Assembly: GCF_046156265.1 (NCBI RefSeq)
Contig: NZ_JAWDIR010000022.1
Coordinates: 1 to 64,000 of the forward strand
DNA: 64,000 bases
Direction of reading: 5' to 3'
From: CAMDHY01 sp046156265
Lineage (GTDB): Bacteria; Pseudomonadota; Alphaproteobacteria; Rhizobiales; Segnochrobactraceae
Shown piece by piece: positions 8,062 through 16,074 of the stretch (positions are counted from its first letter, which is position 1; each line of letters begins with the position of its first letter). Below the pieces are notes generated by a model, which did no database searches, was not told the origin of the DNA, and worked only from the letters and a program-made list of their open reading frames with translations. The translations under genes were made by a program, and so were the position numbers.

Positions 8062-8547
8062 TTACCGTCGGCCCGAGCGGCGACGCTGCCGGCGGCTCGA
8101 ATCAGATGCGCCCGGCGCTGCTCGCATGAAGCGCTCGGCGCGCCGCGTGAAGTCCAAACAGGATTGGAGCACCGAATAGAACTCAGGGTCGTACCGCCTC
8201 AGCATCGACAGCCCGTGGCGGATCGCGGCTTCCCCCTGCACGTCAGCGCCAACACCAATCCGCCGCACAGTCCTGCCGGCGAACAAGACGCAAAGCACGA
8301 GCTCGCCCGGCTTGAGCTTGTAGAAGTCGGGGACTTCCGCTTTCAGCATCGGGCGGAGTTGGAGCACCTGAAAGAGGTCGTCAGTCTTCAGGAACTCGGC
8401 GTCGGCCGCCGCCGCGGCGCGTTCCAAACCTGCATACGGCAGGTGCACGACGGTCCCGTCAGGGCCGATCGCCACGAAGTACGGCTCGTCGAGCCCACCC
8501 GACGGACCCGCGGGAGAGTTCGCCCCCTTCAACGTCGCACCTGGCAA
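8062..8547 (-). CDS. Hypothetical protein
   Basis: The 161-residue product is a soluble alpha/beta protein (PYFVAIGPDGTVVHLPYAGLE, GELVLCVLFAGRTVRRIGVG) with a very basic tail (SSRRQRRRSGRR) that could touch DNA. I recognise no family. The longest start is TTG at 8547, overlapping the AlpA-like gene by 19 bases; a later start is possible. It precedes the primase-helicase by 13 bases and probably belongs to the same transcript, so a replication accessory or regulatory role is plausible but unproven. Confidence 0.6.
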   Translation of the reverse strand: MPGATLKGANSPAGPSGGLDEPYFVAIGPDGTVVHLPYAGLERAAAAADAEFLKTDDLFQVLQLRPMLKAEVPDFYKLKPGELVLCVLFAGRTVRRIGVGADVQGEAAIRHGLSMLRRYDPEFYSVLQSCLDFTRRAERFMRAAPGASDSSRRQRRRSGRR

Positions 8548-8768
8548 CGCTCGAGGTGGGCGCGGATGTCGTCGGGCCGAAAGACGACACGGCGGGGGCT
8601 GACTTTGATGGCCGGGATTTCGCCCCGCGCAACGATGCGCCGGAAGGTGCGAAGCGAGACTCCCGCCAGCCGCGCGCCATCTCTGTAGGACAGCGGCTCC
8701 GCAAGGCTGCGGCCTTGTCGAAGGGTGGCGAGAGCATCCCCGTCATCATGTGCTGCGCGGACGTCCAT
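8529..8768 (-). CDS. AlpA/excisionase-like MerR-type DNA-binding protein
   Basis: This 79-residue protein is nearly all a winged helix-turn-helix of the AlpA/excisionase kind. LSYRDGARLAGVSLRTFRRI contains the recognition helix, EIPAIKVSPRRVVFR the wing and DDIRAHLERC the closing helix. Such proteins direct integrase towards excision or switch on integrase and replication genes in satellites and prophages. GAGGAGG stands before the ATG at 8768. It lies between the integrase unit and the primase gene, the usual place for such a regulator. Confidence 0.8.
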   Translation of the reverse strand: MDVRAAHDDGDALATLRQGRSLAEPLSYRDGARLAGVSLRTFRRIVARGEIPAIKVSPRRVVFRPDDIRAHLERCQVRR

Positions 8769-8840
8769 ACTAGCGGCCTCCTCTGCTATCAGGTGGCGCT
8801 AAATGTGCATCCTCGGCACCCTACTTAATTCCTCAGAAAA

Positions 8841-9347
8841 TCAGCCCCCATCCCGAAAGCGCGCACGCCCCTTTTCGATGATGTGGCGTACCTGTGAAGG
8901 CTGCTTATTGACCCCCAGCTTCTTCAATACCGCCGCAAGCCGCTGTTCGGCTTCGGCTTGCGATGCGCCGGAGGCAAACAGGTAGTCGGAGAGGATCAAG
9001 ACGACGAGCCGCACGCCGTCGTCGCGGGGTCGGCCGCGTCCGCGCTTTTTGGTCTTCTCTTGCGTGAGCCCTTGCGTGAGAAGCTTCCCGAACACCCGCG
9101 CCAGAACGTTGCCCTTGTCGCCGAAGGCGCGCACGACGTCGTCGGGCTCTTCGCCGGCAAGCTCGGCTAGGAGGCGTATCAGGATTTCCGGCGGCCCATC
9201 GTCTCCCGCGGCTCCGGTCAATCGAAGCTGGCCGGACGGCACCGCCAGAATTTCGATGAGCCGGTCGCCCGTGCCAGCCTGGCTGTAGAGGTCTGCAAAC
9301 GACGAGGTCGCGATGGCGGGGGGCTGCTCGGGAGGAGCCTTCGTCAT
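8841..9347 (-). CDS. Hypothetical protein coupled to integrase
   Basis: The 168-residue protein has an acidic N-terminal half and a basic middle (KTKKRGRGRPRDDG) that looks like an AT-hook (GRP core with flanking basic residues). A helical C-terminal part follows (QAEAEQRLAAVLKKLGVNKQPSQVRHIIEKG). Its ATG at 9347 overlaps the integrase stop by four bases, so it is translated with the integrase. It may help integrase bend DNA or act as an element regulator; no family is recognised. Confidence 0.65.
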   Translation of the reverse strand: MTKAPPEQPPAIATSSFADLYSQAGTGDRLIEILAVPSGQLRLTGAAGDDGPPEILIRLLAELAGEEPDDVVRAFGDKGNVLARVFGKLLTQGLTQEKTKKRGRGRPRDDGVRLVVLILSDYLFASGASQAEAEQRLAAVLKKLGVNKQPSQVRHIIEKGRARFRDGG

Positions 9348-10645
9348 TGTGCAGCCGCCGGGTGCACATGAGGCTCGACGTCAGGCGCGGAGACGATGGC
9401 GGCGAGCCGGTTCGCCCAAAGCTCGAGTGCCTCCCGCTTCTCGCGGGCATAGTCATATCGGGCGTAGACGCGGCTGGTAATGCTCGCCCGGGTGACGCTC
9501 ACATGGTTGAGGACGTGCCCCACCACGAAGGGCGACACGCCGAGCTCCTCCATATGCGTCGCGGCGGTCCGACGAAGGTCGTGCGGCGTCCACGGCGCCA
9601 CGCCCGGCGCGGTCGGCACCTTCGCGCCGGCCGTGGGCGACTCCTCCCGCTTCACCGCTTTTGAGACGGCTTGCACGGTGATGGGCGCGCGTCCGCCCGG
9701 GGCGGGGAACACAAACGGCGTCGCGCCCCTGCCCCGCCCCTCGCGACGCTCGCGCCGTTCGTCTGCGGCGTCGACGTCGGCAAGCTGCCGGCGGATCGTG
9801 GCGAGCGCCATTGGGGACAACGGCACAACGTGGTCGCGACCGTTCTTCGCGCGGCGGCCGGGGATTGTCCAAACCGCGGCGTCAAGGTCTATCTCGTCGC
9901 GTGTCATCCCTGCGACTTCACCGACCCGTTGGCCGGTGATGAGGCAAAGCCGGAGGATGCGGCGCATTCCTTCGGTCATGCCAGCGGCGGGGAGCGCCGC
10001 CCACACGGTGCGGAGCTCGCCCGCGGAAAGCACCCGCTCCCGCGGCGTCGCAGGCGTCGGAAGGCGGATGGCGAGCGCGATGCTCGGGTCGACATCCCCG
10101 CGCCCGGCCGCCCATCGCAGCATCGCCCGAAGATCTTGCGCCACTCGGTTCGCCTCGATCACGGCGCCCCTGTCCGCGACGGCGTCTATTGCGCGCGTGA
10201 CGTCGCGCCGGTGAAGGGCCGACAGCTTCACATCGCCGATGGCCTCCACGACGTTCTTCCGGAGGCGTCGGCCAATCTCGGCGGCGGACCGCTTCGCCAC
10301 GACGTGTCGGGCTAGGTAGCTTTCCACTAGGTCGCGGACCCGCATAGCGGCCGCCTCTGCCGCCTTCGCGGCGACAGGGTCGACACCCTCGCCGATCCTC
10401 GCCCGCGTCTCGCGTGCCGCCCGACGTGCCTCTGCGAGGGACATTTCGGGATAGGTGCCAAGCTTGATGCGGGCGCGCTTCCCGTCAGCCGGTCGGGTGA
10501 AGATGAGAAACCACGACCGCGCGCCGCCGCTCGACACCAGGAATGCGAGCCCGCGCACGAGCCCATCGAAGAATTCCGTTTGCCGCTTCCCGGCGGCCGG
10601 CTTGGCAGTGCTGACGAAGCGGTCGGTGAGAGTGGCGACAGGCAC
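9344..10645 (-). CDS. int: Tyrosine recombinase, phage-type integrase
   Basis: The 433-residue product has the two-part layout of P4-type integrases. The N-terminal DUF4102-like domain (FDGLVRGLAFLVSSGGARSWF, LGTYPEMSLAEARRAA) binds arm sites, a SAM-like core-binding domain follows, and the catalytic domain is C-terminal. The active residues are present: Arg240 (TGQRVGEVAGM), Lys267, His355 and Arg358 (HDLRRTAATHM), His381 and Tyr394 (VYARYDY). GTG at 10645 is the start. It would integrate and excise the element at the tRNA-Asn site whose displaced end lies about 200 bases upstream. It is the first gene of the leftward array. Confidence 0.95.
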   Translation of the reverse strand: MPVATLTDRFVSTAKPAAGKRQTEFFDGLVRGLAFLVSSGGARSWFLIFTRPADGKRARIKLGTYPEMSLAEARRAARETRARIGEGVDPVAAKAAEAAAMRVRDLVESYLARHVVAKRSAAEIGRRLRKNVVEAIGDVKLSALHRRDVTRAIDAVADRGAVIEANRVAQDLRAMLRWAAGRGDVDPSIALAIRLPTPATPRERVLSAGELRTVWAALPAAGMTEGMRRILRLCLITGQRVGEVAGMTRDEIDLDAAVWTIPGRRAKNGRDHVVPLSPMALATIRRQLADVDAADERRERREGRGRGATPFVFPAPGGRAPITVQAVSKAVKREESPTAGAKVPTAPGVAPWTPHDLRRTAATHMEELGVSPFVVGHVLNHVSVTRASITSRVYARYDYAREKREALELWANRLAAIVSAPDVEPHVHPAAAQ

Positions 10646-10746
10646 CGCGGAGACCTCGAGGGGCGAGGCACGCGGCCGGTTGGTCGCGTGATGTGCGGAT
10701 TTATGTACGGGAAAGCGCGGCCTCTGTCGACACTTCTAGTCCGAAG

Positions 10747-10832
10747 GTGACACCACGTGACCAGTTAAGTGACTGGGATTCCGTGGTTTTCAAAGGTTCA
10801 CGACAGGCCTCATGGTGACAGGAACGGTCACC
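10747..10832. promoter_or_regulatory. Cluster of GTGAC words, candidate integrase arm sites
   Basis: GTGAC occurs at 10747, 10757, 10769 and 10815, and as GTCAC at 10827. The last two form an inverted repeat GGTGAC-7-GTCACC (10814-10832). Five copies in 86 bases between the integrase start and the tRNA core are what arm-type integrase or excisionase sites would look like. This is inferred from position and repetition only. Confidence 0.4.
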
Positions 10833-10841
10833 AACATCTGA

Positions 10842-10886
10842 CTGTTAACCGGTTGGTCGCTGGTTCGAATCCGGCCCGGGGAGCCA
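10842..10886 (+). other. attR: displaced 3' part of tRNA-Asn(GTT)
   Basis: From the anticodon loop onward the sequence fits tRNA-Asn: loop CTGTTAA with anticodon GTT, stem strand CCGGT, T-arm GCTGG-TTCGAAT-CCGGC, acceptor strand CCGGGGA, discriminator G and encoded CCA at 10884-10886. The five bases before the loop (TCTGA) do not pair with CCGGT, and no D-arm or 5' acceptor strand TCCCCGG lies upstream. It is therefore a 3' fragment left by integration, not a gene. Confidence 0.88.
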
Positions 10887-11379
10887 ACACTTCCAAGCGC
10901 TTGGCTGGGCTCGCCAGACCTTCAAAATCGTCGATCGACCGCATGTCTACGGAAACGTGGATTTGACACTTCGGTATCGACACCCCTGACGCCATCTGGA
11001 AAACTGCGCGCCGACCGGCACCTCGTCTGACAATCGCAGGCGAAGATTGTCGCTGCCCCCGGATCGTCACTCCCAACGATCGAGCGCGCAGCGAGTGGCT
11101 GGGGTGTACCTGTCCTGACAGACGCTATCGATGGGATTCACCCCGCCCTCAAGGCCAGACGTCGACTTCATCGCTGAATGCGGTGGCGCGCCGGGGCGGG
11201 AGGCGAGGAAGCGAAGAAACGGCCTTACAGCCAACCCTCACAGGTCGCGTCGCCGGACCAACCGTCTCGGCCATCACACGGCTGTGACTGACGCGCGGCC
11301 ACCGCGTGCTTACTGTCTTCCATCATCGGATTGTGGTTGGCGCGTGATCGCCGGTGAGGCCGTAAGCTTGGAGGGTCCC

Positions 11380-11856
11380 ATGTTCACCCGTCTGCTGGCA
11401 GCAGCCTTGGCCGTCACCCTCCCGTCCGCCGCATTCGCCGCCTGTACGCAGGCCGACCTCAAGGGGAAATGGCGGTTCAACTTCGACCTCAATCGCACAA
11501 TCACCATCGACGGCGCAGAGCGCGTCCAGTTCTTGAGCTGCATCCTCAACATCAAGGCTGACGGAACGATTACACCGGGCGATTGCGAAACGGTCAATAA
11601 CAGTGGAGATCCAGGAAGCTTCTTTATTGCTCCGTCCAACCGAAAACTCGCCATGAAAGCATCGAATTGCACGGTCGCCTTCAGCGGAGATATTGTTTTT
11701 TCGAATGATTTTGGCCTGGTTCTCGGCAACGTGACCTACTTCGTCAACGGCGCGAAGCTGTCGATTTCCCCCGACAAGCAGATGCTGCTCGGGTGGGTGT
11801 CCATCGCCGGCACGCCGTGGGCCGCCGTGACGGCCATGAAGATCGCCAAGCCGTAG
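11380..11856 (+). CDS. Secreted protein, unknown function
   Basis: This 158-residue protein starts with a signal peptide (MFTRLLAAALAVTLPSAAFA) cleaved before ACTQADLKGKWRF. The mature part looks like a small beta-barrel (GKWRFNFDLNRTITI, KLAMKASNCTVAFSGDIVFS, MLLGWVSIAG) with a few cysteines. GGAGGG lies five bases before the ATG at 11380. Its mature start resembles that of the secreted protein at 2638-3036 within the element. It stands alone just outside the attachment site. A lipocalin-like ligand-binding fold is conceivable but not shown. Confidence 0.75.
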   Translation: MFTRLLAAALAVTLPSAAFAACTQADLKGKWRFNFDLNRTITIDGAERVQFLSCILNIKADGTITPGDCETVNNSGDPGSFFIAPSNRKLAMKASNCTVAFSGDIVFSNDFGLVLGNVTYFVNGAKLSISPDKQMLLGWVSIAGTPWAAVTAMKIAKP

Positions 11857-12042
11857 CGGTTCCTGGCCCCTCACCAACCGAGGCTTCGCACGCGCCACGG
11901 CCTCCGCAGCCGTCCGTCATCACCGCCCGTTCCCGCGACGGGAGGCGTGGCTTCAGCCTCGGATGCGCTGTGTCCTCGACAGAACATCAGCAGCAACCTG
12001 ACGAAGCCGGCTCACCCTCGGCGCCCCCTCAGCGCGCCACCG

Positions 12043-12453
12043 TCAGCCCCGCTCCCCGGACCCCGCTGCCGTCTCCAGCCGTGCCGCCGAGCCCCGGCCC
12101 CCACCCTCGCGGCTCGCTTCACCCCCCTCCCCCGCCGCCCCGCACGCCTCGGCGCTGCAGAACAGGTCGTAGAGGGTCTCGACGATGCGGCGCGCCGGTG
12201 GGCTGACGATGCCGTACCACATCGTCTGGCCATCGCGGCGGGCCGCCACCAGGCCGTCCTTGCGCAGCAGCGCCAGGTGCTGGGAGACGGTCGAATCGCG
12301 CAGATCGAGGGCGGCGGCGAGCTGGCCGACCGAGTGCTCGGCCTCGATCAGCCGGCACAGGATCAGGAGCCGGTGGCGGTTCGCCAGCGACTTCAGGAGC
12401 TCGCTCGCCTTGTCGGCGGCGGACGACATGATGGCGGGATCGACGTTCATCAC
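12043..12453 (-). CDS. bigR: ArsR-family sulfide/persulfide-responsive repressor, BigR/SqrR type
   Basis: The 136-residue protein is a winged helix-turn-helix repressor. It has LLKSLANRHRLLILCRL, then VGQLAAALDLRDSTVSQHLALLRKDGLV with the recognition helix, then the wing RRDGQTMWYGI. Two cysteines, in LLILCRL near residue 33 and LFCSAEAC near residue 100, match the thiol pair of BigR and SqrR. In that family, polysulfide links them as a tetrasulfide and releases DNA. No metal-binding CxC of classic ArsR is seen. Its start overlaps the SulP stop by four bases, so it is the last gene of the sulfide operon and likely controls it. The Gly/Ser-rich tail after residue 105 is unusual. Confidence 0.85.
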   Translation of the reverse strand: MMNVDPAIMSSAADKASELLKSLANRHRLLILCRLIEAEHSVGQLAAALDLRDSTVSQHLALLRKDGLVAARRDGQTMWYGIVSPPARRIVETLYDLFCSAEACGAAGEGGEASREGGGRGSAARLETAAGSGERG

Positions 12454-14312
12454 GGCACCGATAGCACGGGTTTGCCGGCCGGGGAGCCCCCGCCGTCGGG
12501 CCCACGGGAGACGCCCGCATCGGCCCCGCCCGTCAGCGAGCCCGGGTCAAGGGCGGCGATGGCGTCATAGTGGCTGCGGAAAACACGGCCGCCGAGATGG
12601 TCGAAGAAGTCGGTGCGGCCGAGGCGGTCCATCACCGGTCCCTTCACCTCGGAGAGATGGAAGCCGACGCCGAGGTCGGCGAGCCGCCGGTTGATCTCCT
12701 CGAGGCTTTCGAGCGCGCTCGCGTCGATCTCGTTCACCGCCGAGCACTGCAGCACGACGTGGCGGACGTCCGGCCGGGCGGAGACGAGGGCGGCGATGCG
12801 GTCTTCGAGGAAGCGGCTGTTGGCGAAGTAGAGGCTCTCGTCGACGCGCACGCCGAGCACGGCCGGCGAGGTGGCAACCGTGTGGCGGTCGATGTTGCGG
12901 AAGTGCTCGGTGCCCGGCACCTGGCCGACCACCGCCATGTGTGGCCGGCTGGTGCGGTAGAGGAACAGCGCCACCGAGACGCCGACGCCGGCGCTGACGC
13001 CGATCTCGACGCCGACCATCAGCGTCACCAGCATCGTCGCCGCCACCGCGGCGAAATCGGCCTTCGAGTAGACCCAGGTGCGCTTCAGCACGGCAAGGTC
13101 GACCAGCGACAGCACGGCGACGACGATGGTGGCGGCCAGCGTCGCCCGCGGCAGCGCCGTGAGAAGCGGCGTCAGCAGCAGCGTCGCGAGCGCAATGCCG
13201 ACGGCGGTGTAGGCGCCGGCGGCGGGGGTCGCCGCCCCCGCGTCGAAGTTCACCACCGAGCGGGCGAAGCCGCCGGTCACCGGATAGCCGCCGGAAACGG
13301 CCGCGCCGATGTTGGCGGCGCCGAGCGCCACGAGTTCCTGGTCGGGCTCGATGCGCTCCCTCCGCTTGGCCGCGAGCGTCTGCGCGACGGAGACGGATTC
13401 GACGAAGCCGACGATGGAGATGAGGGCCGCGGCGCCTGCGAGGTCGAGCCACAGCGCCGGGTCGAGCGGCGGCAGCGCGAACGGCGGCAGCCCGGCCGGC
13501 ACGGCGCCGACCACCGCGACGCCGCGCCCGGCGAGGTCGAAGCCCCACGAGGCGAGGATGCCCGCCGCCACCGCCACCACCGGCCCGAGCCGGGCGGCGA
13601 GGTCGGCGCTGCGGCCGGTGATGCCGAGGCGGGCGAGCATGGGCTTCAGCCCGCGGCGCACCCAGAACAGGAAGGCGAGCGTGCCGAAGCCGACGACCGC
13701 CGTCCAGATGTTCGCCTCGGTGAGCTGCGGCAGCAGCGACCGGCCGAGCTCGATCAGCGTCTGGCCGCTCCCCTTGATGCCGAGGAGGTCCTTCAGCTGG
13801 CTCGCGGCGATCAGGATGCCGGAGGCGGAAATGAAACCGGCGATCACCGGGTGGCTGAGGAAGTTCGCCAGGAACCCGAGCCTGAGCACGCCGAGCGCGA
13901 TCAGCATCAGCCCCGACAGCAGCGCCAGCGCCACGGCGGCGGCCGCGTACTCCGGCGTTCCGACGGCGGCGACACCGCCGACCGCCGAGGCGGTCATCAG
14001 CGACACCACCGCGACGGGGCCGACGGCGAGCGCGCTCGAGGTGCCGAAGATCGCATAGAGCACCAGCGGCGCGACGCTGGCATAGAGACCCACCTCCGGC
14101 GGCAGCCCGGCGAGCATCGCGTAGGCGAGGCTCTGCGGGATCAGCATGATCGTGACGATGACGGCGGCGAGCAGATCGCGCCCGGCCTCGGCGCGGCGGT
14201 AGCGCGGCGCCCACGACAGCACGGGGAAGAAGCGGGCGAGCCCCCGGCCGGCCGCAAGCGGGGCGGGCGGGCGCGCGCCGGCCGGGCCGTTCGTCTCAGT
14301 CTCGAGCTTCAT
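12450..14312 (-). CDS. SulP-family anion transporter with STAS domain
   Basis: The product of about 620 residues is an inner-membrane anion transporter of the SulP/SLC26 family. Ten or more membrane segments begin with the signature IMLIPQSLAYAMLAGLPPEVGLYAS and run to about residue 450. A cytoplasmic STAS domain follows (VLGVRVDESLYFANSRFLEDRI ... LQCSAVNEIDASALESLEEI). I prefer the ATG at 14312 with GGAAGG upstream over the GTG at 14339. SulP proteins move sulfate, bicarbonate or related anions. In this operon it may export sulfite or sulfate made by persulfide oxidation, replacing the TauE/SafE exporter often found with BigR. Confidence 0.88.
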   Translation of the reverse strand: MKLETETNGPAGARPPAPLAAGRGLARFFPVLSWAPRYRRAEAGRDLLAAVIVTIMLIPQSLAYAMLAGLPPEVGLYASVAPLVLYAIFGTSSALAVGPVAVVSLMTASAVGGVAAVGTPEYAAAAVALALLSGLMLIALGVLRLGFLANFLSHPVIAGFISASGILIAASQLKDLLGIKGSGQTLIELGRSLLPQLTEANIWTAVVGFGTLAFLFWVRRGLKPMLARLGITGRSADLAARLGPVVAVAAGILASWGFDLAGRGVAVVGAVPAGLPPFALPPLDPALWLDLAGAAALISIVGFVESVSVAQTLAAKRRERIEPDQELVALGAANIGAAVSGGYPVTGGFARSVVNFDAGAATPAAGAYTAVGIALATLLLTPLLTALPRATLAATIVVAVLSLVDLAVLKRTWVYSKADFAAVAATMLVTLMVGVEIGVSAGVGVSVALFLYRTSRPHMAVVGQVPGTEHFRNIDRHTVATSPAVLGVRVDESLYFANSRFLEDRIAALVSARPDVRHVVLQCSAVNEIDASALESLEEINRRLADLGVGFHLSEVKGPVMDRLGRTDFFDHLGGRVFRSHYDAIAALDPGSLTGGADAGVSRGPDGGGSPAGKPVLSVP

Positions 14313-14363
14313 CGGCCCGTCCCGCCTTCCATTCGTCACGACCGTCCGCCGTCCCGCCCTGCC

Positions 14364-16031
14364 TCAGCCGGTGATCTCGGGCTTGGCCATCCATTCACGG
14401 CCCTTCAGCATGCCCTGCCAGTACATCGGCGGCAGGATTCGCTCCTTCAGCCACCAGGCGGCGCGCGTCGGGCGCGTTCCGTCGATCAGCCAGGTCGGGA
14501 AGCTCGGGGCGAGCTTGCCGCCATAGCCGAACTCGGCGAGCACGATCTTGCCCTTCTCCACCGTCAGCGGGCACGAGCCGTAGCCGTCATAGACGGCGTC
14601 GCCCTTGGCGAGGCCGAGGCCGACGAGGACGTTCTGCGCCACCACCGGCGCCTGCTTGCGCGCCGCCGCCGCCGTCTTGGCGTTGGCCGTGCCGGCGGCG
14701 TCGCCGAGGGTCGAAACGTTGGCGTACTTCGGGTGGCGCAGGCTCGCCGGGTCGGCCGCCACCCAGCCCGCCGCATCGGCGAGCGGGCTGACGCGGACGA
14801 AGTCCGGCGCCGTCTGCGGCGGCACGGCGTGCAGCATGTCGAAGCCGCGCTCGACGATCTCGGTGCCGCCGTCCGCCGTGGCGCGGCGGAAGCGGGCGAG
14901 CCTGCCCGGCCCGTCGACGGACACCAGCGTCTCGCCGAAGTTCAGCGCGATGCCGTAGCGCTCGACATATTCCATCAGCGCCGGCACGTAGTCGGGCACA
15001 CCGAACAGCACGGCGCCTGCGGTGTGTAAGCCGACGTCGATGTCCTTCAGCCGGCCGCTGCGGCGCCAGTGGTCGCAGGAGAGATACATCGCCTTCTGCG
15101 GCGCGCCGGCGCACTTGATCGGCATCGGCGGCTGGGTGAACAGCGCCTTGCCGCGCTTCAGCTCCTGCACCAGCTGCCAGGTGTAGGGAGCGAGATCGTA
15201 GCGGTAGTTGGAGGTGACGCCGTTCTGGCCGAGTGTCTCGGCAAGGCCGGCGATGCCGTTCCAGTCGAGCTTCAGGCCCGGGCAGACGACGAGTTGGCGA
15301 TAGGTCACCGGCCGGCAGCCCTCGAGCAGCACGGCGTTTTCCTCCGGCTCGAAGGCGGCCACGGCCGCCTTGATCCAGTGGACGCCACGCGGCAGCACGC
15401 GCGCCATGTCGCGGCGGGTGACGAGCGGGTCGAAGACGCCCGCCCCCACCAGCGTCCAGCCGGGCTGGTAGTAGTGGATGTCGGCCGGCTCGATGATGGC
15501 GATGTCGAGGTCGGGCCGGCGCGCGAGCAGGCTGGAGGCGACCGCGATGCCGGCCGATCCGCCGCCGACGATGACGACGTCGTGGCTCGCCACCGCGCCG
15601 GCGGTCGAGACCTTGCCGCCGGCGAGCACGCGGCGGGCGATGCCCGACATGTCGTAGCCGGCCGCCCTGGCGGTGGCCAGGATCTCCGGCAGCGGCCGCT
15701 TGCCCGCTTCCGAGAGCGCCCACAGCGTCGTCGAGCGCGTGCCGGTGCGGCAGAAGGCGAGCGCCGGCTTCGGCAGCGCCGCCATCGCCGCGGCGAAGTC
15801 GGCGGCGTCCTCGTCGCGCACCTTGCCGGGGGTGACCGGCAGATAGCGCGCTTCGAGGCCGCTTGCGGCCGCCGCAGCGGCGATCTCGGCGAACGACGGC
15901 TGGTCCGCCCCCTCCCCGTCCGGCCGGTTGACGATGATCGACCGGAAGCCCGCGGCGGCGAGCGCCGGCACGTCCTCCGGCCGGATCTGGGCGGTGACCG
16001 ACAGGCCCTCGTCGAGACGCTTCACGTCCAT
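14364..16031 (-). CDS. DUF442-sulfide:quinone oxidoreductase fusion
   Basis: The 555-residue protein joins two parts. Residues 1-140 are a DUF442 domain, the phosphatase-like/rhodanese-like module of Blh proteins, with loop CRTGTRS (Cys94). From about residue 150, VVIVGGGSAGIAVASSLLARRPD begins a type II sulfide:quinone reductase that binds FAD and passes electrons from sulfide to quinone at the membrane. VVCPGL and PIKCAGAPQKAMYLSC hold the expected redox cysteines, and the C-terminal WLKERILPPMYWQGML is a membrane-anchoring helix typical of SQR. GGAGGAG precedes the ATG. The fused N-terminus may take the persulfide formed by SQR, linking it to the dioxygenase encoded just upstream. Confidence 0.9.
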   Translation of the reverse strand: MDVKRLDEGLSVTAQIRPEDVPALAAAGFRSIIVNRPDGEGADQPSFAEIAAAAAASGLEARYLPVTPGKVRDEDAADFAAAMAALPKPALAFCRTGTRSTTLWALSEAGKRPLPEILATARAAGYDMSGIARRVLAGGKVSTAGAVASHDVVIVGGGSAGIAVASSLLARRPDLDIAIIEPADIHYYQPGWTLVGAGVFDPLVTRRDMARVLPRGVHWIKAAVAAFEPEENAVLLEGCRPVTYRQLVVCPGLKLDWNGIAGLAETLGQNGVTSNYRYDLAPYTWQLVQELKRGKALFTQPPMPIKCAGAPQKAMYLSCDHWRRSGRLKDIDVGLHTAGAVLFGVPDYVPALMEYVERYGIALNFGETLVSVDGPGRLARFRRATADGGTEIVERGFDMLHAVPPQTAPDFVRVSPLADAAGWVAADPASLRHPKYANVSTLGDAAGTANAKTAAAARKQAPVVAQNVLVGLGLAKGDAVYDGYGSCPLTVEKGKIVLAEFGYGGKLAPSFPTWLIDGTRPTRAAWWLKERILPPMYWQGMLKGREWMAKPEITG

Positions 16032-16074
16032 GGCTTCGCTCCTCCGGATTTTCTTGGGTGTTGGGCGCCGAAGC

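Larger units (their letters stand above)
1..10886. mobile_element. Integrative element, right part (phage-satellite-like), in tRNA-Asn
   Basis: The right boundary is set by a displaced 3' fragment of tRNA-Asn at 10842-10886 with a tyrosine integrase just inside it. The gene set (integrase, AlpA-like protein, primase-helicase, iteron-like repeats, serine recombinase, terminase-small-subunit-like protein, several unknown small proteins) is typical of a phage satellite or a replicating integrative element. No capsid, tail, portal or large terminase gene is visible. The left end lies outside the window. If the geometry is standard, an intact + strand tRNA-Asn should sit somewhere left of position 1. 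A larger prophage or phage-plasmid is the main alternative, because missing virion genes could lie further left. Confidence 0.75.
10646..11379. other. Attachment region and non-coding stretch right of the element
   Basis: No gene is supported in these 734 bases. The first 240 hold the integrase promoter region, a cluster of GTGAC words and the tRNA-Asn fragment; everything after 10,886 should be host sequence. The host part up to the signal-peptide gene at 11380 shows no recognisable feature beyond a ribosome-binding site at its end. Confidence 0.6.

Noticed and set aside
10828..11076. Minus-strand frame containing RAGFEPATNRLTV
   Set aside because: This peptide is the well-known false translation of a tRNA T-arm and 3' end; it reads across the tRNA-Asn fragment.
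12043..12453. ArsR regulator read as an arsenic or metal sensor
   Set aside because: The metal-binding CxC motif is absent, while the two thiol-switch cysteines and the sulfide operon context point to BigR/SqrR.
12570..15029. Long open frame (819 codons) on the plus strand
   Set aside because: It is antisense to the SulP and SQR genes, Arg/Asp/Gly-biased and without any domain, an effect of high GC.
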